DNA of 64,000 nucleotides. It comes from Betaproteobacteria bacterium. Its GTDB lineage: Bacteria; Pseudomonadota; Gammaproteobacteria; Burkholderiales; Burkholderiaceae. This document shows positions 37,327 to 47,004 of the stretch, piece by piece (the stretch's first letter is position 1; each line of letters opens with the position of its first letter). The notes under the pieces were generated by a model, which was given only the letters and a program-made list of their open reading frames with translations, did no database searches and was not told the DNA's origin. Location: NCBI GenBank assembly GCA_009783065.1, contig WRHV01000002.1, positions 1-64,000 on the forward strand. Reading direction: 5' to 3'. A program made the translations under genes and the position numbers.

Positions 37327-38541
37327 ATGAACGATTCAAAACCTGTACCTGCCCCGCGCTATTTTGCTGTCATTAATGCCGGCTCTTCCAGCTATAAGTT
37401 TTCCTTGTTTGAGGAAATGGACGATAATAGGCTGGAACGGCGAACTTTTGGCGAAATAGAGGGCGTCGGCAGTCACGAACCGTATTTCATCGCCCGGGAT
37501 AGCAACCGCAAGATTCTCAGCCAGCACAGTTGGGGAACCAACCTGCCGAGCAATACCCTTCTTGAATTTTTGATTGACTGGATAGAGGCGCACCTCTCCC
37601 CAAACAAGCTTCGCGCTGTGGGTCATCGGATGGTTCATGGTGGTCCTGATTTTTTGGAACCGACGCTGATTACGCCGGAAATACTAAAGCGGTTGCAGCG
37701 GCTGATTCCGCTTGCGCCGCTTCACCAGCCCAGAGTATTGAATGTCATCAATTCCCTTTCCAAACGCGATCCTGATTTGTGCCAGGTCGTCTGTTTTGAT
37801 ACTTCTTTCCACCAGACCAACCCCTATATTTCCCGCCTCTACGGCATCCCTGGCCATTTGACCGAAAAAGGGATTGTGCGATACGGATTTCACGGCCTTT
37901 CCTATGAATACGTGATTGACGAATTGCGGCAGATTGCTCCGGAAAATGCTCGTGGCCGCACCATCATTGCCCATCTGGGCAGCGGCGCAAGTATGTGTGG
38001 CCTCGTCAATGGTAGAAGTGTCGCCAGCACGATGGGGTTTTCCACACTGGATGGGCTCGTCATGGGAACGCGTACCGGCACACTAGATCCTGGTGTCATC
38101 CTGTACCTGCTTCAGCATGAGAAGATGACGGTTGATGAACTGGAAACGATGCTATACAAAGAATCCGGTCTTCTGGGTGTATCCGGTATTAGCCCGGATA
38201 TGCGGGACCTGCTGACAACAGGTAATCCGGCATCCCGAACGGCACTGGATCTTTTTGTCTATCGCGTCGCACGTGAAACCGGTTCGCTGGCAGCCGCGTG
38301 CAAGGGGCTCGATACGTTTGTTTTCACTGCCGGTATTGGTGAGCGCTCTCCCGAAATCCGGCTGGCAATATGCAAGCAACTCGGTTGGCTTGGCATTGAA
38401 ATTGATGAGGAAGCCAACCAGGCCGGACACATTCGCATCAGCAAACCCGACAGCCGCGTTTCGGTCTGGATTATTCCGACTTTTGAAGAACTGATGATCG
38501 CACGGCATGGTGCTCGCATATCCGCCATGTGCACTGCTTAA
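37327..38541 (+). CDS. ackA: Acetate kinase
   Basis: 404 residues. The ASKHA signatures are present: INAGSSSYKFSLFEE at the N-terminus, HRMVHGGPDF, VCFDTSFHQTNP, RYGFHGLSYEYV and MGFSTLDGLVMGTRTGTLDPG. The motif AHLGSGASMCGLVNGRS replaces the more common HLGNGSS form, as in a proteobacterial AckA subgroup. It interconverts acetyl phosphate and acetate with ADP/ATP. No phosphotransacetylase is adjacent, so acetyl phosphate must come from elsewhere (a distant pta, or a phosphoketolase or oxalate-linked route). It converges with tsaD. Confidence 0.93.
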   Translation: MNDSKPVPAPRYFAVINAGSSSYKFSLFEEMDDNRLERRTFGEIEGVGSHEPYFIARDSNRKILSQHSWGTNLPSNTLLEFLIDWIEAHLSPNKLRAVGHRMVHGGPDFLEPTLITPEILKRLQRLIPLAPLHQPRVLNVINSLSKRDPDLCQVVCFDTSFHQTNPYISRLYGIPGHLTEKGIVRYGFHGLSYEYVIDELRQIAPENARGRTIIAHLGSGASMCGLVNGRSVASTMGFSTLDGLVMGTRTGTLDPGVILYLLQHEKMTVDELETMLYKESGLLGVSGISPDMRDLLTTGNPASRTALDLFVYRVARETGSLAAACKGLDTFVFTAGIGERSPEIRLAICKQLGWLGIEIDEEANQAGHIRISKPDSRVSVWIIPTFEELMIARHGARISAMCTA

Positions 38542-38550
38542 CAAGGTTGG

Positions 38551-39582
38551 CTACGTTTTTCCGGCCAGTTCCTGCAAGGGCCATCTGGGACGCACGGTAA
38601 AAGTATAATCCTTTTTTGCCGAGGCCGGATCGTTCATGATACGCATTGCGCCTGCAAATGCAATCATTGCGCCATTATCAGTACAAAATTCCATCTCAGG
38701 GTAATAAACACGGAAGTCCTTTTTCTTCGCCATCGCATTGAGTTTTGCCCGTAACTGCCGGTTGGCCCCTACCCCTCCTGCAATTACCAGTCGGTTGAAT
38801 CCGGTTTCTTTCAATGCCAGCATACACTTTGCCGTCAGCACATCAACAATCGCATCAACGAGCCCGCGAGCAATATCCTGTTTTTTCTGTTGATCCAGCC
38901 CGTCACCATCTTTCCTAACGGCTGTCAGCACTGCCGTTTTCAAACCGGAAAAACTGAAGTTCAGATCTTTTGAATGCAACATAGGGCGGGGCAATGTGTA
39001 TTTTTCAGCATTTCCTGTTTCAGCCAGAAGCGAAATTTCTGGACCGCCCGGATAAGACAGGCCCAGTAGCTTGGCGGATTTGTCAAAGGCTTCCCCGGCA
39101 GCATCATCGAGTGTTTCACCCAGCAGAGTATAGCGGCCCACGCCATCAATCCGCATCAATTGGGTGTGTCCTCCCGAAACCAGCAGCGCCACAAAAGGAA
39201 ATTCGGGCGGATCAGATGATAATCGCGGAGAAAGCAAATGCCCCTCAAGATGATGAATACCGATAACAGGCACATCCAGTGCCATAGCCAGACTGCACGC
39301 AACTGAAGCGCCTACCAACAGCGCCCCCGCAAGACCAGGCCCCTTTGTATAGGCAATGGCATCAATATCGGACTGAGCGATGCTGCTTTCTTTCAATGCC
39401 TGTTCTAAAAGCAGGATAATCCGGCGAACGTGGTCGCGCGACGCCAGTTCCGGCACAACACCACCGTATTCTGCGTGCAGCGCAATTTGCGAATACAAAG
39501 TATGTGACAAAAGCCCTCGCTCGGTGTCATACACGCCAACCCCGGTTTCATCACAAGACGTTTCGATGCCCAGAACAATCAT
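38551..39582 (-). CDS. tsaD: tRNA N6-threonylcarbamoyladenosine synthase subunit TsaD
   Basis: 343 residues starting [19 protein letters not shown]. The metal-binding HHLEGH motif and [10 protein letters not shown] are present. TsaD transfers threonylcarbamoyl to A37 of ANN-decoding tRNAs with TsaB, TsaC and TsaE; tsaE is at 59290 here. It is next to tRNA-Lys, itself a t6A substrate, which is probably coincidental. Confidence 0.96.
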   Translation of the reverse strand: MIVLGIETSCDETGVGVYDTERGLLSHTLYSQIALHAEYGGVVPELASRDHVRRIILLLEQALKESSIAQSDIDAIAYTKGPGLAGALLVGASVACSLAMALDVPVIGIHHLEGHLLSPRLSSDPPEFPFVALLVSGGHTQLMRIDGVGRYTLLGETLDDAAGEAFDKSAKLLGLSYPGGPEISLLAETGNAEKYTLPRPMLHSKDLNFSFSGLKTAVLTAVRKDGDGLDQQKKQDIARGLVDAIVDVLTAKCMLALKETGFNRLVIAGGVGANRQLRAKLNAMAKKKDFRVYYPEMEFCTDNGAMIAFAGAMRIMNDPASAKKDYTFTVRPRWPLQELAGKT

Positions 39583-39646
39583 AAAGCTGCACCAGCTAAC
39601 AGTGAAAAAATTTCTTAAAATAAAGATGTAAGTGTATTCTAATTCA

Positions 39647-39676
39647 TTGACAGGTATATTTTTAACTGATTATAAT
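39647..39676 (+). promoter_or_regulatory. Consensus promoter of tRNA-Lys
   Basis: TTGACA (39647-39652) and TATAAT (39671-39676) are both perfect, with an 18-base spacer, ending 11 bases before the tRNA. This is the strongest sigma-70 promoter seen in the window. Confidence 0.85.
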
Positions 39677-39687
39677 AATTGTTTGTC

Positions 39688-39763
39688 GGGTCGTTAGCTC
39701 AGTTGGTAGAGCAGCGGACTTTTAATCCGTTGGTCGCAGGTTCGAATCCTGCACGGCCTACCA
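39688..39763 (+). tRNA. tRNA-Lys (anticodon TTT)
   Basis: 76 nt with GGGTCGT/ACGGCCT acceptor (one G-T pair at the end), D-arm GCTCAGTTGGTAGAGC, anticodon loop CTTTTAA giving TTT, T-loop TTCGAAT and an encoded CCA. Confidence 0.97.
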
Positions 39764-39770
39764 GTTGCAC

Positions 39771-39801
39771 AAAAAGCATCCTTTTATGGGTGCTTTTTCT
39801 T
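39771..39801 (+). terminator. Intrinsic terminator after tRNA-Lys
   Basis: AAAAAGCATCC (39771-39781) pairs with GGGTGCTTTTT (39788-39798) with one wobble pair, followed by CTTTTT. The remaining 350 bases to the next gene (39802-40152) show no further gene; an AT-rich stretch near 40060-40090 may carry its promoter. Confidence 0.85.
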
Positions 39802-40152
39802 TTTCTGCAATATTATTCCTACCCTTCATTTTCTTTTCACCGGTTTGCCGGAATAAGCTTTTCATTTTTCATCAACTTTGCAAACAACCTGCTATTCCTG
39901 AAAACAGCAGGCGGTTTTTGTTTCATCCGAAAAAACAGGATAGCCCCATCATCTAATATCCAGCCGTTTCAAGAAAAACGTTACCCTTTCCAGCGTCAAC
40001 ACCTATGCCGGAATGCGATTTGATAAAAAAGAATACGCATAAAACCATAAAGAATCCGGTAAATCTGTCGTTTAAAAATAAAAAGTTTTGCCTGTGCTGT
40101 CTTTCTTCACAGACAAACATGGCAAACAAAAGGAAAAGAAAGGAGCCAGATC

Positions 40153-40695
40153 ATGCAAATAGCGGATACGTCATCAGCCACCACGATGCGCCGTACTAAC
40201 GGGTATACTTCTGAAATGACATCTGGCGCCGTCACTGCTGTTCAGGAGTCCAAAGCCTCTTCTGCGGACAGCACAACCGTTAAACTTTCCGGCAAAGCGA
40301 TGGATCAGTATGCCGCAGATCAAAACAACGCCGCTATTAAAAATGAAACCTCTCAAAGCCCTATCGAGCAGGCTGGGCAAGAAACAGCAGAAAAGGCAAG
40401 CAGTAGCGTAACCGGTGGATCAGATTCGATTACCGAAATATTGGAGCGCTTGCAGGCATTGCTAAAGGAAGCACAAGAACGCCTCAAAATCGCCCTACAG
40501 CAAATGACCCAGGCAATGGCTGAAATGCAAAATGCCGGAGATGAATCACAAAAAATGGCCGCCATGATGAAAGTTCAGGCGGCACAAATACTGGTCATCG
40601 GCGCACAGGGCGAAGTTTTGGAAATTTACACCCAGATCAACAAAATCCTGGAAGAACAGCAAAAACAGACCAAAGGAACCGGTAGCGGCGGCTGA
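40153..40695 (+). CDS. Unrecognised protein with C-terminal coiled coil
   Basis: 180 residues with an AAGGAGCC ribosome-binding site, so clearly translated. The N-terminal half is low-complexity, rich in Ser, Thr, Ala and Gln, with a VKLSGKAMDQYAA segment and no signal peptide. The C-terminal half (about residues 90-170) is a long amphipathic helix rich in Gln, Glu, Ala and Met (LERLQALLKEAQERLKIALQ, MAEMQ repeats), predicted coiled coil, ending in KGTGSGG. Such an unstructured head with a helical tail recalls secreted filament or anti-sigma proteins, but no family is recognised and no secretion genes are near. Confidence 0.75.
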   Translation: MQIADTSSATTMRRTNGYTSEMTSGAVTAVQESKASSADSTTVKLSGKAMDQYAADQNNAAIKNETSQSPIEQAGQETAEKASSSVTGGSDSITEILERLQALLKEAQERLKIALQQMTQAMAEMQNAGDESQKMAAMMKVQAAQILVIGAQGEVLEIYTQINKILEEQQKQTKGTGSGG

Positions 40696-40708
40696 CCTGA
40701 AAGGAAGA

Positions 40709-41371
40709 TCAGAACCCGAGCGACTCCCCGACCAGGATAATCTTTATCCTGCCCCTTCTTCGGGACATCCGGGTTTCCACAATGCTTGAGCAAATACTAT
40801 CATCGGTTTTGCAGTCAAAGCAGCTGCCGCCGGTCGCGCAAGGCGTCATCATCCTTTGCCCCAACGCGAGGACACGCTGGACATTAATAGGCGCTGCGAT
40901 ATTTCTCGCCCGGATTCTTGCCGCTTCCAGCGTCTTGCATACTTTATTCATCCCCACGACAGCGACAATACTTTTGGGGCCAAAAGCAATGGCAGCCACA
41001 CGATTGCCGACATTATCCACGTTGACCAGGATGCCGTCTTCGCTGACGGCATTAAAGCTGGTCAGATAAGTGTCACACAAAAGCGACTGCCGCATGACCT
41101 CCACTCGCTCGCTTGTGCTCTTTGCCGTATCACGGTCAATGACGGCATACCCGTTTTGCCGGATGCGATCAACCAACCCTATCTCCTGGATCGTGACAGA
41201 ACCGCCCCACGACACGCGATCGGATGAGGGAATAAGCGACAGGGCCATATCCACCGCCTCGTCGGCCGTTTCGCAATACCACGCGTCAAATTTTCGCTCC
41301 TGAAGATTCTTTATAAGCCGCTTTGACAATACACGGTTTCTTTGACGGACAGGGTCCTCTTTTTCCTGCAT
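40709..41371 (-). CDS. LUD-domain protein (LutC/YkgG-like)
   Basis: 220 residues from the ATG at 41371, preceded by GAGGGAGGC; the frame extends to 41413 without need. The LUD domain shows DRVSWGGSVTIQEIGL, ISVDNVGNRVAAIAFGP-like VDNVGNRVAAIAFGPKSIVAVVG and NKVCKTLEAARIRARNIAAP. A cysteine cluster near the C-terminus (CATGGSCFDCKTDDSIC) may hold a metal or Fe-S site. LutC acts with LutA and LutB in L-lactate oxidation, but those partners are absent, so it belongs with the stand-alone LUD proteins of unknown role. Confidence 0.8.
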   Translation of the reverse strand: MQEKEDPVRQRNRVLSKRLIKNLQERKFDAWYCETADEAVDMALSLIPSSDRVSWGGSVTIQEIGLVDRIRQNGYAVIDRDTAKSTSERVEVMRQSLLCDTYLTSFNAVSEDGILVNVDNVGNRVAAIAFGPKSIVAVVGMNKVCKTLEAARIRARNIAAPINVQRVLALGQRMMTPCATGGSCFDCKTDDSICSSIVETRMSRRRGRIKIILVGESLGF

Positions 41372-41487
41372 ATTTGCCTCCCTCTCAACGTGGATAACTT
41401 TTACCCGGACCATACCAGCAGAGATAGCTTACTATTTCCCAGCCCGCGTCCGCAATATTTTTGCGCAAAAAACACCCCCCCTATAAG

Positions 41488-41519
41488 AAAAAACCGCCGG
41501 CAAACGCAAGCGGTTTTTT
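41488..41519. terminator. Intrinsic terminator downstream of actP
   Basis: AAAAAACCGC (41488-41497) pairs perfectly with GCGGTTTTTT (41510-41519). It lies 25 bases beyond the actP stop and has T-runs on both strands, though the LutC-like gene reads away from it on the same strand as actP. Confidence 0.8.
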
Positions 41520-41543
41520 CTGTCCCACAACATGGATGAACGG

Positions 41544-43214
41544 TTAATGTTCGGTTGCCCCTGCCGCACCAATGCCCGTCACGGATCGGATATATTGCAG
41601 CTTAAACCCGACCTGATCCCTTCTTGCTTGCATAGACCTGTCGGCAAGCGATACCAATATCGCTACAATAAAGGCAACAGGAATGGTAAAGATCGCCGGG
41701 TTGCTATAAGGGAAAACAGGCGATGAATAGCCCAGTACAGACACCCATATTGATGGGCCCAGGATAATCAGGGCCACTGCCAAAAATAAGCTCAAAAAGC
41801 CGCCAATGACGGCTCCCCGCGTTGTCAGGCCCTTCCAGAACATGGCCAAAGCCAGAATAGGAAAGTTAGCCGAAGCAGCAACAGCAAACGCCAGCCCCAC
41901 CATGAACGCCACATTCTGGTTTTCAAAAGCGATTCCCAGCACAACAGCGATCAATCCCAAAGCGACGGTAGTTACACGCGAAACCCGCATTTCCTCTTGT
42001 GGATTGGCTTTACCTTTCTTGATAACTGACGCATAAAGATCGTGGCTAACCGCAGATGCTCCCGACAAAACCAATCCGGAAACCACCGCAAGAATGGTTG
42101 CGAATGTAACGGCAGAAATAAACCCGAGGAAAGCATTACCGCCAACCGCCTTTGCCAGATGAACCGCAGCCATGTTACTCCCGCCAATCATTTGGATGGT
42201 TGCGCGGCCTTCAACAAGAAGCGTTTGAAAATAGTGGGGATCATTCGTCAGTAAAATGATGGCTCCAAACCCGATGATAAAAGTCAGGAGATAAAAATAA
42301 CCAATAAAACTGGTTGCAACAAATACAGATTTCCGTGCTTGCTTAGCATCCGGCACCGTGAAAAAGCGCATCAGAATGTGCGGCAAACCCGCTGTACCAA
42401 ACATTAAGGCCAATCCGAGGGAAAGACTTTCAACCGGGTTCTTGATCAGCCCGCCGGGACTCAGGATAGCGCTTCCCTTATCATGAATGGCAACAGCCTG
42501 CCGAAACAACCCTTCAAAGCTGAAATTAACCGATTTGAGTACCATGAAAGCCATAAAAGTCGCGCCTGCCAATAACAGGATGGCTTTGATTATCTGCACC
42601 CAGGTCGTCGCCAGCATCCCGCCATACAGGACATAAACGACCATCAGTACGCCGACAATCAAAATGGCGTAGGTATAACTTAATCCGAACAACAGCTCGA
42701 TTAATTTGCCGGCCCCCACCATCTGGGCAATCAGATATATAAGGATGACCAGCAAAGAAGCAATGGCCGAAAAAATACGGACAGGTTTTTGCTTGAGACG
42801 GTACGCAATCACATCGGAAAAGGTAAATTTCCCAAGATTGCGCAAACGCTCGGCAACCAGAAACAAAACAATCGGCCAACCGACAAGAAAGCCCGTTGAA
42901 TAAATCAGACCGTCATAGCCTGTCGTAAAAACCATGGCGGAAATACCCAGAAAAGAAGCCGCAGACATAAAGTCCCCTGCAATCGCAAGACCGTTTTTAA
43001 ACCCGCCTATACCACCTCCAGCTGTATAAAAATCGGTTGTGGACTTGTTTTTCTTCGACGCCCAATACGTAATCAGCATCGTCGCCATGACAAAAACCAA
43101 AAACATCAAAATCGCCGTTATATTGAGCGGTTGTTTTTCTACAGGGCCTGTCAGGGCATCAGCATAGGCAACCGGACTGAAAGAAACCAGAAGCAAAATA
43201 ATGAACTTATCCAT
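41544..43214 (-). CDS. actP: Cation/acetate symporter
   Basis: 556 residues, a sodium:solute symporter family protein with about 13 hydrophobic helices. The N-terminus is a cleavable or first membrane helix ([15 protein letters not shown]); [33 protein letters not shown] and the segment around [27 protein letters not shown] helices mark ActP. It takes up acetate and related short-chain acids. It is co-transcribed with the DUF485 gene upstream (TAATG overlap), the standard yjcH-actP pair, and complements acetate kinase at 37327. Acs, usually beside it, is absent. Confidence 0.92.
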   Translation of the reverse strand: MDKFIILLLVSFSPVAYADALTGPVEKQPLNITAILMFLVFVMATMLITYWASKKNKSTTDFYTAGGGIGGFKNGLAIAGDFMSAASFLGISAMVFTTGYDGLIYSTGFLVGWPIVLFLVAERLRNLGKFTFSDVIAYRLKQKPVRIFSAIASLLVILIYLIAQMVGAGKLIELLFGLSYTYAILIVGVLMVVYVLYGGMLATTWVQIIKAILLLAGATFMAFMVLKSVNFSFEGLFRQAVAIHDKGSAILSPGGLIKNPVESLSLGLALMFGTAGLPHILMRFFTVPDAKQARKSVFVATSFIGYFYLLTFIIGFGAIILLTNDPHYFQTLLVEGRATIQMIGGSNMAAVHLAKAVGGNAFLGFISAVTFATILAVVSGLVLSGASAVSHDLYASVIKKGKANPQEEMRVSRVTTVALGLIAVVLGIAFENQNVAFMVGLAFAVAASANFPILALAMFWKGLTTRGAVIGGFLSLFLAVALIILGPSIWVSVLGYSSPVFPYSNPAIFTIPVAFIVAILVSLADRSMQARRDQVGFKLQYIRSVTGIGAAGATEH

Positions 43215-43531
43215 TATTCCCCTCCCTCAATATCATGAATCACCTTTTGGGTTACCTCATCAAATTTCTTGTTCACCTTTCTGACATAAATGCCTGTCAG
43301 AATAATTGAAAACAAGATAATTCCTATTCCGGCATAAATGCCGATCGTGATTGCCGAGCCTGCAACAAGCGGGCGGCTGAAAAATTCCGGGTTTATCCCG
43401 ATATACAAAATGTATGCGACATAAACCGCAAACACCAGAAAGGAAAAAAACCAGCTTATCCTGTTTTTTTCCATTTCCATTTTTTTAAAATCCGGGTGCT
43501 GAAGCACCAGGTTCATTGAAGATTTATTCAT
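43214..43531 (-). CDS. DUF485 (YjcH-like) membrane protein
   Basis: 105 residues from ATG 43531; the frame can be read back to a TTG at 43576, and ATG 43516 is a second choice. Two membrane helices ([19 protein letters not shown] and [19 protein letters not shown]) end in an acidic/basic tail ([19 protein letters not shown]) typical of DUF485. It partners the acetate symporter; the stop and the actP start share one base. Confidence 0.9.
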   Translation of the reverse strand: MNKSSMNLVLQHPDFKKMEMEKNRISWFFSFLVFAVYVAYILYIGINPEFFSRPLVAGSAITIGIYAGIGIILFSIILTGIYVRKVNKKFDEVTQKVIHDIEGGE

Positions 43532-44351
43532 ATCCTTTTTTCTTTCTAAAAAAACTGTTCCTATTTCTGATATCAAATCAGATGAACATTTTTCAATTTG
43601 ATTGGTTCTTTATCTAAAGACATCAACCATAAAACAAGCACGGCCTCGCAAAGAAAGGAGGACATAACAGCAAAAACAGCCAGGCTACACGGCTGAACCT
43701 GTTCAAGAAGAACGATGCTTATTGTGTAATTGAATCTCCGGATACAGAGGAGCGAACGGCATGCCCCCCTTTTCCAGCCCTGCTTTCATGATCCGTTCAG
43801 ACCATTAACTCAGGGCATGCTTCTGAACGTGCCGCTACGATAGGGATAGTCGTCGGCAGTTAAGAGTGGAAAGCAGCACATTGTTGAATGCTGATTCGCA
43901 AAGATAAGATGCGGTATCGTTAATACCAAAACAAATGCAAGCCACGTCCGTCGCTTCGTGGTTGCCGGACATAATGGGTTTTACTTGCTTTTTCATGTTT
44001 ACATAGCCTATGTCAGGTTTTAAAAAACGGACATCTTGCGCCGAGGATGGAGGCACAAAGGCATGGACAACCCGTAGGTCAGGCTGCGCCCGTCATAAGC
44101 TTGATAAATTATATTGATAATACAAAAAATACGAAATCATTATATTGCTACTTCTTAAATGAAGCAACTTTCGTAAAACCATCCGTAGATTGGAGAGAAA
44201 AAAGTAAAGTGATATGATGCGCGGATGCAAAGGCCAATATCATCAAAACACGGGAAGATTATCCCGCACGAAAAAAAGAACCAGGCGCATCATGTTTCAT
44301 CCAGCCACCTGCTGATAACATGCCAGCATCGGAAATAAGGAATAAGCTGAC
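43532..44351. other. Long intergenic region, no supported gene
   Basis: About 820 bases between the DUF485 gene and the epimerase gene. Promoters for both are expected. An AT-rich block lies at 44098-44160. A minus-strand frame at 43835-44056 (73 codons) lacks a ribosome-binding site and shows no family, so it is not called. The stretch is unusually large for this compact chromosome and may be the remains of lost genes. Confidence 0.4.
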
Positions 44352-45359
44352 ATGAATATTCTTGTAACAGGCTCTGCCGGTTTCATCGGTGCTGCGCTGA
44401 CACTGCGTCTTCTGGAACGGGGCAACATCGTTATCGGCCTGGATAATCACAATGATTATTATGACCCAGCGTTAAAAGAAGCGCGACTTGCGCGTTTTGC
44501 AGCACATCCTAATTACACCCACATTCGCATGGATCTTGCTGACCGTGCCGGCATACAAAGTGTTTTTGCGCAGCATCGTCCTCAACGTGTCGTGCATCTA
44601 GCTGCCCAGGCCGGTGTCCGCTATTCCATCGAAAATCCACTAGCCTATATTGATAGCAATATTGTCGGTTTTGCTCATATTCTGGAAGGTTGCCGCTGGC
44701 ATGGCATAGATCATTTGGTCTATGCCAGCAGCTCAAGCGTTTATGGCGCCAACACAACCATGCCTTTCTCGGTTCACGATAATGTAGACCATCCGCTCAG
44801 CTTTTATGCCGCAACCAAAAAAGCTAATGAATTAATGGCCCATTCATACAGCCACCTATACCGGCTACCCACAACCGGCCTGCGGTTTTTCACTGTGTAT
44901 GGCCCATGGGGACGTCCCGATATGGCGCCCTTCCAGTTTGTCCGTGCGATCCTTGAGAACAAACCGCTGAAAGTTTTCAACTACGGCCATCACCGCCGGG
45001 ATTTTACCTATATTGATGACATCGTTGAAGGTGTCATCCGTGTTCTTGACCGTCCGGCTCAAGGCAACCCCGCATGGTCAGGAAATCACCCGGACCCGGC
45101 AACCAGCACCACTCCCTGGCGGGTTTACAACATCGGCAACAGCCAGCCCGTACAACTCATGGATTACATCGCGGCATTCGAGGAAGCACTGGGCAAAACC
45201 GCCGAAAAAGAAATGCTGCCCCTCCAGCCCGGCGATATGCCGGATACCTATGCCGATGTATCCGACTTGGAACAGGAATTTGGCTACAAACCCCATACGC
45301 CTGTCAAGGAAGGCGTCCGCCGTTTCGTCGAATGGTACCGTCATTATCACGGTGTCTGA
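44352..45359 (+). CDS. NAD-dependent epimerase, UDP-glucuronate 4-epimerase type
   Basis: 335 residues of the extended SDR family. [20 protein letters not shown] is the NAD-binding Rossmann motif, and [13 protein letters not shown] carries the catalytic Tyr-x3-Lys. The segments [34 protein letters not shown] and [13 protein letters not shown] match the UDP-glucuronate 4-epimerase (Cap/Uge) group, which makes UDP-galacturonate for capsule or LPS. No other glycan genes are nearby, so it is an isolated surface-sugar gene, possibly acquired. Confidence 0.88.
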   Translation: MNILVTGSAGFIGAALTLRLLERGNIVIGLDNHNDYYDPALKEARLARFAAHPNYTHIRMDLADRAGIQSVFAQHRPQRVVHLAAQAGVRYSIENPLAYIDSNIVGFAHILEGCRWHGIDHLVYASSSSVYGANTTMPFSVHDNVDHPLSFYAATKKANELMAHSYSHLYRLPTTGLRFFTVYGPWGRPDMAPFQFVRAILENKPLKVFNYGHHRRDFTYIDDIVEGVIRVLDRPAQGNPAWSGNHPDPATSTTPWRVYNIGNSQPVQLMDYIAAFEEALGKTAEKEMLPLQPGDMPDTYADVSDLEQEFGYKPHTPVKEGVRRFVEWYRHYHGV

Positions 45360-45430
45360 GAAAAGAAAAAACTGGCCTGAGTAAAAGGTTGGCTGTAAAC
45401 ATATAACTTGACCAAAGCTCCATAAAATAA

Positions 45431-45760
45431 TTACTTCAGTTTTCTTGTACTTCTACAATTAATGCACTGGCAAAGATTGCACAAATCGCAATCGGTATTG
45501 CAAAACAAGGACAGGATGTAAAAGTCATTGTCGCCAAGGAAAAATATAAAACCGACACCATAAATCATTTTGCGATGTTTTTCGCAGACTCTTTATTTAG
45601 CACAATCAATCAATATGATCTCAATCGAACTGATTTTTTCGCTGTACTCAAGATCATCAGCTATGCGCAGTTTGGGAATTTGGTTGCCATGTCGCAGACA
45701 AAGCTTGCCAAAGACATTGGAATAGATAAAGCAAACATGTCCCGCGTCATGAAAATTTAG
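45431..45760 (+). pseudogene. Remnant of a helix-turn-helix replication or regulatory protein
   Basis: The frame runs from after a TAA at 45428 to a TAG at 45760 without a start codon near its beginning; a late ATG at 45575 gives only 61 residues. It encodes a coherent protein segment (NALAKIAQIAIGIAKQG... DRTDFFAVLKIISYAQFG... MSQTKLAKDIGIDKANMSRV), where the last part is a winged helix-turn-helix. The pattern resembles plasmid or phage replication proteins or MarR-like regulators. Both ends are missing, so it is probably a decayed fragment of mobile origin. Confidence 0.5.
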
Positions 45761-45891
45761 GCATCCCGCCGAACGTAGTAACAGCAAGGATGAAAAAGCA
45801 GGCACTACGCCCCCTCCGGCTTTTTAGATTGACGACTCTATTGGCTGAAAATAATGGTTAGGCGGGTAGCCGTATGCCTCTGGCAAATAGC

Positions 45892-45917
45892 GGTTCATCC
45901 GGCTTACCGGATGAACC
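45892..45917. repeat. Perfect 11-bp inverted repeat
   Basis: GGTTCATCCGG and CCGGATGAACC are separated by CTTA. No T-run follows, so it is not a standard terminator. It lies in a gene-free stretch (45761-46021) after the HTH remnant and may be a leftover of a mobile element or an RNA hairpin. Confidence 0.5.
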
Positions 45918-46021
45918 TAAGAAAACCGCAGTGCGATCCACCGTTACCGGAACTGTGCCGCATCGCGCATGAAGCATATGTAATCTGAAGAGAACCCCAT
46001 ACATCAGGGTGATGCTTAGCC

Positions 46022-46330
46022 TTACTTTTTGAGGAATTCCGTTCCATCAATAATCAACTTGTTTCCCTCCTGCTTGAACTTACTTGTAACACGCTTACCG
46101 ATGGCATTAGTGAAGATCAATTTACCATCTTTAATTTCATAAGAACTTTCCTTCTTCACACCATAACCAGCAAATGTAAGTTTGTCCCCAGAAAAACTAT
46201 AGGACTCTCTGCCTTTTTTATCAACATAAGTACCGTTGAGGGCATCGGCACTGTAAGCGCTACCCCCGCAAACTATCAGAGTCAATGCCATGACAGCACT
46301 GATGAATGAGATTACCAATGATTTTTTCAT
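46022..46330 (-). CDS. Small secreted protein, unknown family
   Basis: 102 residues from ATG 46330, with GGAGTG 6 bases upstream; the frame is open to 46411 but that part looks non-coding. The N-terminus is a signal peptide (MKKSLVISFISAVMALTLIV) with a Cys at 21 followed by GG, so it could be a lipoprotein or be cleaved after AYSA. The mature part (LNGTYVDKKGRESYSFSGDK, LIFTNAIGKRVTSKFKQEGN, KLIIDGTEFLKK) has the alternating pattern of a small beta-barrel or lipocalin-like fold. I do not recognise a named family. Confidence 0.65.
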   Translation of the reverse strand: MKKSLVISFISAVMALTLIVCGGSAYSADALNGTYVDKKGRESYSFSGDKLTFAGYGVKKESSYEIKDGKLIFTNAIGKRVTSKFKQEGNKLIIDGTEFLKK

Positions 46331-46723
46331 AATGAAATCACTCCATTTCATAATAAGTTGTAGTGTTGATGGTTGGCCGCATAAAATAGCATCATGCTTT
46401 GAAAAACACAAGGCGGCAGGAGCCGGGGCGGGAAGTATTCATGCCTTTGGAGCAAAGCCCCAGCTTACCCCTCCGGGAAAAATCATGCCCAAAAAATTCC
46501 CTTCCCATACCATGTCTAAAAAATTCTCAGGGATCGAAAGAGCTTTTGCTAAGTACTGAGACAGATGCTGAGGGGGCGTGGTGCTTGAGTTTTATGCTTA
46601 CGGCTCCTGCCTGCCGGAGGCAGGTGAGCAGGTAGGAGTATCTTTTGGATTCCCGTTCTTGACGCGCGATTCGCTGTGAGATTAAAAAAGACTCACGAAA
46701 ATACCCATCATAATCAAAAAAAT
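46331..46723. other. Intergenic stretch, no supported gene
   Basis: About 390 bases. It holds the upstream region of the secreted-protein gene and a GC-rich hairpin (CCTGCCT/AGGCAGG near 46603-46623). The reading frames here lack starts and families. Nothing else is seen. Confidence 0.3.
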
Positions 46724-46757
46724 ACAAAAAAGGACTCACGATTTTTCGTAAGTCCTT
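46724..46757 (-). terminator. Intrinsic terminator after initiator tRNA
   Basis: On the minus strand AAGGACTTACGA pairs with TCGTGAGTCCTT (one mismatch) and is followed by a T-run. It lies 9 bases after the tRNA 3' end. Confidence 0.8.
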
Positions 46758-46765
46758 GATTTTTC

Positions 46766-46842
<77 letters not shown>

Positions 46843-46856
46843 TCTGTAAGTATGAG

Positions 46857-46885
46857 ATTATAACAATTTTTTCCTTATATGACAA
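46857..46885 (-). promoter_or_regulatory. Promoter of initiator tRNA
   Basis: On the minus strand TTGTCA (46885-46880) and TATAAT (46862-46857) are 17 bases apart, 15 bases upstream of the tRNA 5' end. Confidence 0.75.
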
Positions 46886-47004
46886 CCCGTCGGAAAAAAC
46901 GGGACCATTCAGATAGATCAAAAATGATAAAATGAATATATGGCTTACTCTCGCTAGAGGATTTTTTTGTCCTTACTCTATTATTCTAATTACTGGTTTT
47001 CGCA

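Noticed and set aside
39679..40023. 114-codon plus-strand frame beginning at tRNA-Lys
   Set aside because: It runs through the tRNA and its terminator, so it is a chance frame.
43835..44056. 73-codon minus-strand frame in a long gap
   Set aside because: No ribosome-binding site and no recognisable family; could be a remnant but cannot be supported.
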